Virus record (IMG/VR): IMGVR_UViG_3300044972_001994
Location: 1-60,834 of that record
From: a virus
Strand: one strand, 5' to 3'
DNA length: 60,834 bases
Part shown: in pieces, positions 54,258-60,834 of the stretch
How positions within the stretch are numbered: position 1 is the first letter of the stretch
Layout: every line of letters begins with the position of its first letter
Translations under genes and position numbers: made by a program
Notes under the pieces: generated by a model
Databases searched by the model: none
What the model saw: only the letters and a program-made list of their open reading frames with translations
What the model was told of the DNA's origin: nothing

Positions 54258-55967
54258 ATGAACTTTAATACCAACTACATACTTCCGGGAGACGATAAAA
54301 ATCAAATAATAGCAAAGACTAATTATAATTTTTCTCAGATCCTTTCTAATTCTACTGGATTACCTGGAGAATTTGGACCCATTGGTTCCACCGGTATCGT
54401 AGGACAAGTGGGAAGAGATGGACTACCCGGAGCAACAGGCCAGAGGGCTACTAATTGGTATTTTCAAGAAAATGCCCCTTATGTCTCACTACCTGCTAAC
54501 GAAAGACCTCTTATATTTGGAGATATTTGGATCGATTCATCGCCTTCAGGAAACCAACCAATATATACCTACAATGGATCATCTTGGGTAAGTACCCCAT
54601 ATAACTTCATATCCGAAGGAGTTTTTACTGTTGTGTCTGGAATAAGTGGCCCAGGAGAAGTAAATGAAAATAATGCAATAGTTATTGGACCGACTGCTTT
54701 GGTAAATCAGCCAATTACAACTTTTGTATTTAGTGATTCTCTTGTCAATGTAAATAATGCAAATCCAACTTATTCAAAGGTTTTAGTCTCAACCGATGCT
54801 TCTTTAACTGCTTCACTTCCAATATTCTCTTTTGATAAGACTTTTTATCAATCTTCAAATCTACCTTCTTTTAGATGGGGAAGTACAGGGTCTGATTATA
54901 ATATTCAATTCTCTTCCGATGATGCCATTGCTATTCAGTCTCAAGCAACTGGAACTTATAGTTCTACAGGTGGAACTGTTTCCTTGATAGGAAATAATGT
55001 TGGATTTTCTTCTAATACCGCTACCATTACTGGAACGGGGGGAATCAACATAAATTCCTCTTCGATAGGTTTTCTTGGAAGAAACATTTCCCTAAATAAT
55101 AGTAGAGCAGAATTTAGAGAAAATAGTGGAGGATTTAGCTTAAGCACTACAAGTTCTTCCAACGCTTTAACTGTAAATTCAGATTTAAAAGATTCCCAAA
55201 CAGCGCTTTCCTATACTGGAGTATCTAATTCAGGAGCTCTTAATCTCTCCATGGGAGGGAATTCTCTATTTAGAGTTACTGGTGGATCTAATTATTCAAA
55301 TATTGGAATTGGATTTACAGGGGCAACCGGAATAACCGGAGGAACCGGAGCTTTCGTAGTTAAATCTTATCAGAATATTACAGATACAGTTTCTTCAACG
55401 GTAAGCGTTATAGCTACAAGAAGGATTGCTGGATTTACTGTGACCACACTCTTATTAAATCCAGCAATTACGATTGTTCCCGATGGAGATGTTATTGTAG
55501 TAACCCCAAATCCTTCTAGATCAATTGAATCTGATTTTAGAGCAAATAGAATTTGGCTTAATGTAACCGGATTTAAAAATCCGTATGTTGAAGCTGGAAA
55601 CGTTTCCGTGGTTGATATTTACATGAATTCGTCGTCTTATTCTATAGGAGGTGTTTATATAAATACTAATATTTCCTCTCTCAATAATGCCAATAAAATA
55701 AAAATAATAGATTCAGCGGGAAATTCACCTACAACTACTCTCCCTTCCGCTACTGGAGGATGTAGACATGTGAGATTAACCTACTTTGGATCTCCTTTCA
55801 ATTCAACATCTAATAAATTAGTTTATCTGCAAGCTTTCTCTTCTGGAAATAACACATCAACTTTATTGAATTATGAATACAATCTAGGAACTGGTATAGG
55901 AACTGCCGATCAAATTAACCAAACTGTTGACCCTAGTAGGCTTGGAGGAATTTCCCCTGTTCAGTAA
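54258..55967 (+). CDS. Tail fibre with collagen-like stalk (paralogue 2)
   Basis: 569 residues. It has the same plan as the preceding protein: an N-terminal segment NYILPGDDKNQIIAKTNYNF, ten Gly-x-y triplets (34-63, GLPGEFGPIGSTGIVGQV and onward), then ATNWYFQENAP...FGDIWIDSS. Its C-terminal half diverges and is beta-rich. The shared N-terminus and stalk with different tips suggest alternative fibres or a hetero-fibre. Confidence 0.7.
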   Translation: MNFNTNYILPGDDKNQIIAKTNYNFSQILSNSTGLPGEFGPIGSTGIVGQVGRDGLPGATGQRATNWYFQENAPYVSLPANERPLIFGDIWIDSSPSGNQPIYTYNGSSWVSTPYNFISEGVFTVVSGISGPGEVNENNAIVIGPTALVNQPITTFVFSDSLVNVNNANPTYSKVLVSTDASLTASLPIFSFDKTFYQSSNLPSFRWGSTGSDYNIQFSSDDAIAIQSQATGTYSSTGGTVSLIGNNVGFSSNTATITGTGGININSSSIGFLGRNISLNNSRAEFRENSGGFSLSTTSSSNALTVNSDLKDSQTALSYTGVSNSGALNLSMGGNSLFRVTGGSNYSNIGIGFTGATGITGGTGAFVVKSYQNITDTVSSTVSVIATRRIAGFTVTTLLLNPAITIVPDGDVIVVTPNPSRSIESDFRANRIWLNVTGFKNPYVEAGNVSVVDIYMNSSSYSIGGVYINTNISSLNNANKIKIIDSAGNSPTTTLPSATGGCRHVRLTYFGSPFNSTSNKLVYLQAFSSGNNTSTLLNYEYNLGTGIGTADQINQTVDPSRLGGISPVQ

Positions 55968-55990
55968 AAGAATATTTTAAGAATTTTAAG

Positions 55991-56000
55991 GTATAAATAG
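55991..56000 (+). promoter_or_regulatory. Putative late promoter with T4-type TATAAATA box
   Basis: GTATAAATAG contains TATAAATA, the T4 late consensus, 15 nt before the ATG at 56015. It is the only copy of this form among the unit-heading boxes. Confidence 0.6.
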
Positions 56001-56014
56001 AGTCAGATAAATAT

Positions 56015-56281
56015 ATGAATAAGAATTTAACAATCAAAGAAGAAAAAAAAGCTAGAAATTTAAAGACTGAATTCACCTCAGTTCATTCTCAAATTCAAGG
56101 AATCCAAATTGAAATGGAATTTCTCCAGAAGAGAGCAAAAGAATTGATAGATCAGTTAGAAAATCTAAGAGCAGAAGAATCAACCTTTGCTAAATCGCTA
56201 GAAGAAAAATATGGGGAAGGAAAACTAAACCCATTCACATTAATATACGAACAAAAAGAAGAAGAAAATGCAAACAACTAA
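56015..56281 (+). CDS. Small coiled-coil protein
   Basis: 88 residues, almost entirely helical, with heptads through about residues 10-65 (SQIQGIQIEMEFLQKRAKEL, IDQLENLRAEEST). No signal peptide or membrane span. Overlaps the next gene by 14 nt. May partner the membrane protein that follows or act in assembly. Confidence 0.5.
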   Translation: MNKNLTIKEEKKARNLKTEFTSVHSQIQGIQIEMEFLQKRAKELIDQLENLRAEESTFAKSLEEKYGEGKLNPFTLIYEQKEEENANN

Positions 56282-56867
56282 AAAAATATTTCCTTACATT
56301 ATTATTGCAATTTTAGCTGTAATAATATTTTATCAAAAAGGATGTTCAGGTAAAAAAACCCCAGGATCTACCGTTAATATAGGTGGAACTGATTATGAAG
56401 TTCTTAAACACGAGATTGATACTTTCTATCAGATTGATACACAGAGATTCTATAGAAAAGGCAAAGACATAGTTAAAATAGTTGAGGTAGTGAAAGAAAT
56501 TCCTGCCGATATAGATACTCTAAATATTCTAAAGGATTATTATGCAAGAGTATTTTATAAAGACACTTTCAAGCTAAAAGATTCTTTAGGTTATATTGTT
56601 ATCAACGACACAATCACTACCAATAGAATATTCGCTAGAGGTTTTACCTCTTATGTAAATATTCCAACTATTAGAGAAACAATCTACCTAAAAGAATTGG
56701 AGAACACATTATTTTTTGGACCTGCTATTCAGCTAGGAAAAATCCCTTCTTTTGGAGGAGATCTTCATCTTAAAACTAAAAAAGATATGCTTCTCGGATT
56801 TGGACTTGGATTTAATCTAAATGCATCCCCTTATTTCAGAGGATCGATTGGATGGAAAATAAAATAA
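56268..56867 (+). CDS. Membrane-anchored protein, possibly lysis/spanin-like
   Basis: 199 residues. A single N-terminal membrane span (FPYIIIAILAVIIFYQ, about 8-23) is followed by Cys26; the context YQKGC is not a good lipobox. Then comes an Asp/Thr-rich segment (HEIDTFYQIDTQRFYRKGKD) and a C-terminal beta-rich region with alternating Gly/hydrophobic residues (LLGFGLGFNLNASPYFRGSI). Inner membrane anchoring plus an extended periplasmic domain resembles an i-spanin-like topology, but this is inference; a host-envelope effector is also possible. It is embedded in a structural unit. Confidence 0.5.
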   Translation: MQTTKKIFPYIIIAILAVIIFYQKGCSGKKTPGSTVNIGGTDYEVLKHEIDTFYQIDTQRFYRKGKDIVKIVEVVKEIPADIDTLNILKDYYARVFYKDTFKLKDSLGYIVINDTITTNRIFARGFTSYVNIPTIRETIYLKELENTLFFGPAIQLGKIPSFGGDLHLKTKKDMLLGFGLGFNLNASPYFRGSIGWKIK

Positions 56868-56876
56868 AATAGTTTA

Positions 56877-59384
56877 ATGGCATATTCTAGCACTTCTAAA
56901 TACGTTCAGTTAACTCCATACTTGGTGATGGAGTACCTGTATGCGGATCAACCAGATCCAGAAACCTATCCGGTTAATACGGGATCAACTACTGTTGCCT
57001 ATGATAAATTAATCAATGGTATTATAAAAGGTGCTGGGTCAACTGCTTCTAATGATGTTCAGATTTTTAACCAAAGTCAGGATTATTCTATAACTGCTAA
57101 CACATCTCTTAATAGTGTTGTTAAAGTTACAGATAACAGTTACATAACTTTGGACCCAAACTATATCGTTCCTTATAACGATTTTAATCCCAATTTAACT
57201 TCAACCGCAGATCTACCAGTTACTTTCTCCAGTAATATTTTTCTAACCTATGATTCTGTTAGATATCATATTTTAGCTGGTTATAATCTGGGAAATATAG
57301 ACGGGCTAATACTTGGGATAGATTTTCTAGATGTTGATGGATCTTACGTTACTTTCTCTCAGATTTTCTTGAACAACGGATTTTCAGATCAATACACTCT
57401 AAATCCAAGTCCGTTGATGATAGGAATAAATTCTTATGACAAGTATTTTGAAATTAAAATTCCAAGTCTTCTTTTTTTAAATAATCAATATATTTCTTCT
57501 GCAAATCCATCTCTAACTGCAGCTGCTCTATTTAGCAAAAGCGGAAGAGGATTCGTAATTGGATCTCCGATGAGAATTAGAGCATACGAGGTTTTAAATA
57601 CAACTCTAACTTCTGGATATGAAACTTATGGGGCTAATCTAATTGCAACCCTTTCTCTAGAATCTGAAGACCCATTTACAAACATCGGAGCTCAGATTGC
57701 TCCTGCTGATACTGGGGACTTCTTTGAATTCTTTGCAACTGATAATGATGGATTTATAGAAAATTTTATTCTTTTTCAAAACTCTATAGGTAATGCTTAT
57801 TATATCCAAAACAATATAGAAGTAATAGAACAAATTGGAACATCTTTTATTCAAACTGCTAATTTCTTTACAATCCAAACTACTGCATACGATATTCCTA
57901 ATCTTTACAGACCGATCATCAGAAATGCCGGTGTGGCATCTTCATTTACACTAAGGTATACGATGACTTTAGTTAATTCCACAGATCAATCAAGAGTTAC
58001 AAGAATAGCTTCGTACACGTCAACTAATGCAGCTAAATATGGGTCTTTTATAGCCCCATTGCAATTACAAACCCTTCCTCAAGTACAGAAGATTTACAAT
58101 AAACTTGCTACTGCTACTAACATCGCAGTTCCAAACTCTAGTACCTCACCGAAGGTGGTAGTTAAATACAGCAATGTGTTTTTTGAAAGAGGTCTTGTGA
58201 ATACCACTTTGACAAATCTAGTGGTGAAAGGAAACGAAATAACTACCGCAGCTGGGCAATCTTCACAGAATGAAATAGCCTATGGGCAGGGGAAAGCATA
58301 TATTTTTATTAGCCCTTTTGATAACTATTACAAGTTTACTTTTTATAAACAAGGGACAGATGGAAATACTCAGCTAATAGACTTGGAAGCTTCTGGTACT
58401 TATTACATGGTTTTTATTAACAATAGTAATAAAAAAGTTTCTGCTCCTACTATAGATAATAAAAACATAGCTAATCCGTCCAAGGGAGAACTTGCATTTA
58501 AAGTTACAGAAACTCTTTCTACTGAAATTTTACAGTACACAAATAGAAATTTCTACATTACTAATAGACCTCCTGCAGCATCAGATCCAGATATTATTCA
58601 GGATCAAATTCCTACGGGATCAGCTGCCAAAGATGCTTTGGCTAAAAAATCTACCTCTTTGAATGATTCTTCAAAGGATCTAATTCTAGCAGCCAAGCAA
58701 ATAAATGAGGGTCTACTTACAAATAAGCTTACTGTTTCTGCTAATTCTTCTTCTGTTCTATACTATGGTAATTGGTTGAAGGAAGGTGAAGCTATTCCTT
58801 CAGTTGGTGCAACTGGAGCAACTGGTGCAACTGCAGCTAACACTAATGCTACAGTATTACCAAGTTTAGTCGGCACTGCTATTTCCGGGGCTGACCTCGC
58901 ACTCAATCCAGATCTTATATCTGAAGTTTCGACTGTTTCATCTTGGCAGACCATTGGGCCTACTGTGATAGCATCTTCTGGAGATGAAGTAATTACTTTA
59001 GGTGGTTTAACTAATCCTAACCTTCTTGTTAGTAATTTAAATAGTTCTACCCAATTAGTTTCGACAGGTAAATTAACCCCGGTAGAGCTTCAATCTGCAG
59101 TATCTGCGGATGTTAGAGGCAAGATAGCTTTAAATTGGGCGACTTATGATATAATTTCTTACTTCCTAGATCCTACTCAACCTGGATACAAACTGTACGT
59201 GGGTCTGACAAAGTCAACCTTCACCCAAGCAGTAACTGGAATTTTCGATGATTCTGCTTTGATTATTCTGAACAATTATGGTAATACTGGAAATGGTTTA
59301 ACTAACGGAGGTGCTGGTGCTGTCAAAGGAAGTACCACTGCTCAAACAGGAACAGATAATGGGATGTTCGCTAGACCACAATAA
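56877..59384 (+). CDS. Large virion structural protein
   Basis: 835 residues, beta-rich with many Asn/Thr/Ser residues. The N-terminus is TSKYVQLTPYLVMEYLYADQ. A helical segment lies near 595-630 (AKDALAKKSTSLNDSSKDLI), and a short GATGATGAT tract at about 643-651. No membrane span. It is followed by the tail-tube-like gene after 14 nt. Exact role not recognised. Confidence 0.5.
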   Translation: MAYSSTSKYVQLTPYLVMEYLYADQPDPETYPVNTGSTTVAYDKLINGIIKGAGSTASNDVQIFNQSQDYSITANTSLNSVVKVTDNSYITLDPNYIVPYNDFNPNLTSTADLPVTFSSNIFLTYDSVRYHILAGYNLGNIDGLILGIDFLDVDGSYVTFSQIFLNNGFSDQYTLNPSPLMIGINSYDKYFEIKIPSLLFLNNQYISSANPSLTAAALFSKSGRGFVIGSPMRIRAYEVLNTTLTSGYETYGANLIATLSLESEDPFTNIGAQIAPADTGDFFEFFATDNDGFIENFILFQNSIGNAYYIQNNIEVIEQIGTSFIQTANFFTIQTTAYDIPNLYRPIIRNAGVASSFTLRYTMTLVNSTDQSRVTRIASYTSTNAAKYGSFIAPLQLQTLPQVQKIYNKLATATNIAVPNSSTSPKVVVKYSNVFFERGLVNTTLTNLVVKGNEITTAAGQSSQNEIAYGQGKAYIFISPFDNYYKFTFYKQGTDGNTQLIDLEASGTYYMVFINNSNKKVSAPTIDNKNIANPSKGELAFKVTETLSTEILQYTNRNFYITNRPPAASDPDIIQDQIPTGSAAKDALAKKSTSLNDSSKDLILAAKQINEGLLTNKLTVSANSSSVLYYGNWLKEGEAIPSVGATGATGATAANTNATVLPSLVGTAISGADLALNPDLISEVSTVSSWQTIGPTVIASSGDEVITLGGLTNPNLLVSNLNSSTQLVSTGKLTPVELQSAVSADVRGKIALNWATYDIISYFLDPTQPGYKLYVGLTKSTFTQAVTGIFDDSALIILNNYGNTGNGLTNGGAGAVKGSTTAQTGTDNGMFARPQ

Positions 59385-59398
59385 ATTGATAACAACAC

Positions 59399-59950
59399 AT
59401 GATACTAAATTCGAGAGCCAATAGTTTTTACTTTGTTTTTCCGAAGGGATTTTTTCCACCCGATGTGGAGAGCAAATATTTTGCTTATATTAAGGGACAG
59501 TCTTTTCCTTATGACACTCTAACTCAGTTCATGAATAGCACGATTCAATCAATTTCTTTTCCTTCAATTCAAGCTACTAGTGTTACTCAAACTAGACCTT
59601 TAGGTAAAACCATTACTTATCAAAGTGCAACTCCAGTTCAAAACCTATTTTCACCGGGTGTTCAGGTTACTTTTAGAATGGGAGAAGGATTTATCAATTA
59701 CTTCGTAATGATGGAGACAATCTTAGCTCACTTAAATTTTAAAAATCCTGCTCTCTTTGTAGATAATCTTCCTCTTAGAATTCTGGACAATCAAGGAAAT
59801 ATTATCACGAGCGTTCTTTTTAAAGGGATAACAATAGCATCTCTTTCTGAGCTAAGTCTAAACTATACCCAAAATGCTCCAGCTGCCACTTCATTTAGTG
59901 TTGGATTTAACTATAATTATATTTCGATAGATCTAGAAATGGCTAGATAA
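59399..59950 (+). CDS. Tail tube-fold protein (gp19/gp54-like, tentative)
   Basis: 183 residues. The pattern ISFPSIQATSVTQTRPLGKT, then QVTFRMGEGFINYFVMMETI, then ELSLNYTQNAPAATSFSVGF and YNYISID fits the beta-sandwich and intermediate helix of tail tube proteins (strands ending with 'f.v.f.y.y..i'). Size is close to T4 gp19 (163). It could be the tube, or a tube-initiator or hub-tube relative. No sheath gene is adjacent in the window, which lowers confidence in the main tube assignment. Confidence 0.5.
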   Translation: MILNSRANSFYFVFPKGFFPPDVESKYFAYIKGQSFPYDTLTQFMNSTIQSISFPSIQATSVTQTRPLGKTITYQSATPVQNLFSPGVQVTFRMGEGFINYFVMMETILAHLNFKNPALFVDNLPLRILDNQGNIITSVLFKGITIASLSELSLNYTQNAPAATSFSVGFNYNYISIDLEMAR

Positions 59951-59965
59951 TTTTTATCAAGATTA

Positions 59966-59974
59966 GATATATAA
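59966..59974 (+). promoter_or_regulatory. Putative late promoter box GATATATAA
   Basis: GATATATAA lies 21 nt before the ATG at 59996 and starts the last unit in the window. Confidence 0.7.
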
Positions 59975-59995
59975 GGAATAAAATAATAGAAAACA

Positions 59996-60241
59996 ATGAG
60001 AAAATTTTCAGAACTTACCAAAATAAACGAGATGAAGTATGGTCAACCAATGTACGGAAAAAATGACCACAAACAGCACATGAAAGATGTGCTAGTTGCT
60101 GCTTCAGGTAACGATCAAAGGGTTTTAAACGATATAGTTGATTGTTTAACCGACGATCAAATGGAAAAGTGTTACGACAAGCTAGTTAAAGTTTATCAAT
60201 TTACAGGACAAGTAGGACAAGCAGTAAAGCCTAATATGTAA
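59996..60241 (+). CDS. Small tagged protein
   Basis: 81 residues. The N-terminus MRKFSELTKINEMKYG resembles a shortened capsid tag with I-N-E|M at residues 10-13. The rest is helical, with DVLVAASGNDQRVLNDIVDC and two Cys residues (about 51 and 60). Small helical internal protein is plausible; the cleavage site has Met at P1', less usual than Ala/Ser/Gly. No family recognised. Confidence 0.45.
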   Translation: MRKFSELTKINEMKYGQPMYGKNDHKQHMKDVLVAASGNDQRVLNDIVDCLTDDQMEKCYDKLVKVYQFTGQVGQAVKPNM

Positions 60242-60249
60242 TATAACCA

Positions 60250-60591
60250 ATGTCAAGTCTTCTGATTCAGATAAAATATGGTCTTGACTCTAATGGTAAT
60301 ATTCTAACACTATCTGTAAATCCCAAAAACGTTGGATCATATAGGTCAGAATTAAATAGGTTTTATATTTTTCTGAACGGGATAGACTATAGTTCAAACC
60401 CACTTCCTTCTTGTAGGAACTTCCAGACAAAGCTAGAATTTTTAGCGCCAACAGGGTCAATCGGAGCTACCGCAGCAGGTAACTTCATGGAAGGACTATG
60501 GAATAACGCAGTTTATGGATCAGATCTGATTAGCACGATAGACTTTCAAAGTCCTGGATTCTTATTTTATCAAACTATTTTATCCACTTAA
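60250..60591 (+). CDS. Hypothetical virion protein
   Basis: 113 residues, beta-prone (SSLLIQIKYGLDSNGNILTL), with a Gly/Ala-rich loop LAPTGSIGATAAGNFMEG and a hydrophobic C-terminus. Its stop overlaps the next ATG by one base (TAATG). Likely a small tail or head component; no family recognised. Confidence 0.45.
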   Translation: MSSLLIQIKYGLDSNGNILTLSVNPKNVGSYRSELNRFYIFLNGIDYSSNPLPSCRNFQTKLEFLAPTGSIGATAAGNFMEGLWNNAVYGSDLISTIDFQSPGFLFYQTILST

Positions 60592-60834
60592 TGAAGGCAA
60601 TAAGAATAGCACATATCTCGGGAGGTGAAAAAATGTACACCTCTTTCTCTTTGGACACCTTTTCGGAGATTAAAGCAGAAAAAGACTATGTCTATTTATT
60701 TTTTAACTCCCTAATTTATCAGAATCCCTATGTAGCTACTGCATATTATTATGGAACCAGAGTTGAGTTTTACAAAGCAGATTTTGGATATCAATTTTAT
60801 GGAGAAATAGTTCAAACCCTATCCCAGTTAAATT
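60591..60834 (+). CDS. Hypothetical protein, 3' truncated by window end
   Basis: Open from ATG at 60591 to the window end (81 codons visible), starting MKAIRIAHISGGEKMYTSFS and rich in Tyr and Phe (KDYVYLFFNSLIYQNPYVAT). It overlaps the preceding stop in a TAATG arrangement like other coupled genes here. Nearby GGAGGTG at 60620-60626 precedes Met15, so that internal ATG at 60633 is an alternative start with a rare Shine-Dalgarno-like sequence. Function unknown. Confidence 0.45.
   Translation, partial: MKAIRIAHISGGEKMYTSFSLDTFSEIKAEKDYVYLFFNSLIYQNPYVATAYYYGTRVEFYKADFGYQFYGEIVQTLSQLN

Noticed and set aside
1-60834. tRNA genes or CRISPR arrays
   Set aside because: Intergenic gaps are all under 170 bp and no cloverleaf or spaced direct-repeat pattern was seen; the two repeat arrays are in-frame coding repeats.
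1-60834. Transposase, integrase or attachment sites
   Set aside because: No such protein motifs or flanking repeats were recognised; the region reads as a continuous late structural module.

Overview
The window looks like the late structural region of a large T4-like myovirus (contractile-tailed phage) that infects a member of the Bacteroidota. The evidence is a gp23-type major capsid protein, gp25-, gp6-, gp53- and gp5-like baseplate proteins, very large tail/fibre proteins and a PhoH ATPase. The DNA is AT-rich, coding density is very high, and start codons are preceded by A-rich leaders with almost no Shine-Dalgarno sequences. That leader style is usual for Bacteroidota and their phages. 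No sheath, portal, terminase or prohead protease was recognised, so the genome continues well beyond both ends. Host assignment is inference.

Layout. (1) 1-2709: a 5'-truncated prohead core/scaffold-like protein with ten 14-residue repeats, then the major capsid protein and a strong terminator. (2) 2832-13545: a head-associated block. Many of its proteins begin with a short tag resembling the T4 capsid-targeting sequence followed by a gp21-type cleavage site, and one of them is a CHAP-like peptidase. A P-loop kinase-like protein and an asparagine synthetase are embedded here, and one gene lies on the minus strand. (3) 13640-23381: a Nudix hydrolase, small proteins, then the central baseplate/hub block (tail structural protein, gp53-like, hub-like, repeat-bearing protein, gp5-like spike). 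(4) 23440-26796: a four-domain S1-like RNA-binding protein, an amidoligase fused to pentapeptide repeats, and a possible neck protein. (5) 26964-39244: baseplate wedge (gp25, gp6) and large peripheral tail proteins with PKD-like and beta-propeller-like domains. (6) 39241-39927: PhoH on the minus strand. (7) 40048-55967: large tail/fibre proteins, including two paralogous collagen-like fibres. (8) 56015-60834: a coiled-coil protein and a membrane-anchored protein (possible spanin-like pair), a large structural protein, a possible tail-tube-fold protein, and a new transcription unit cut by the window end.

Transcription. A box G-A-(T/A)-ATATA-(G/A/C), or the T4-like TATAAATA, sits 15-40 nt before the first gene of nearly every unit, including both minus-strand genes. 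It is probably the late promoter of this phage. These boxes divide the window into about ten coherent transcription units.

The most interesting points are: the shared N-terminal tag marking a probable set of packaged, protease-processed head proteins; the scaffold made of repeated cleavage-like sites; the late promoter motif; the phage S1-like protein; and the amidoligase-pentapeptide fusion in the same late region as an apparently intact asparagine synthetase.
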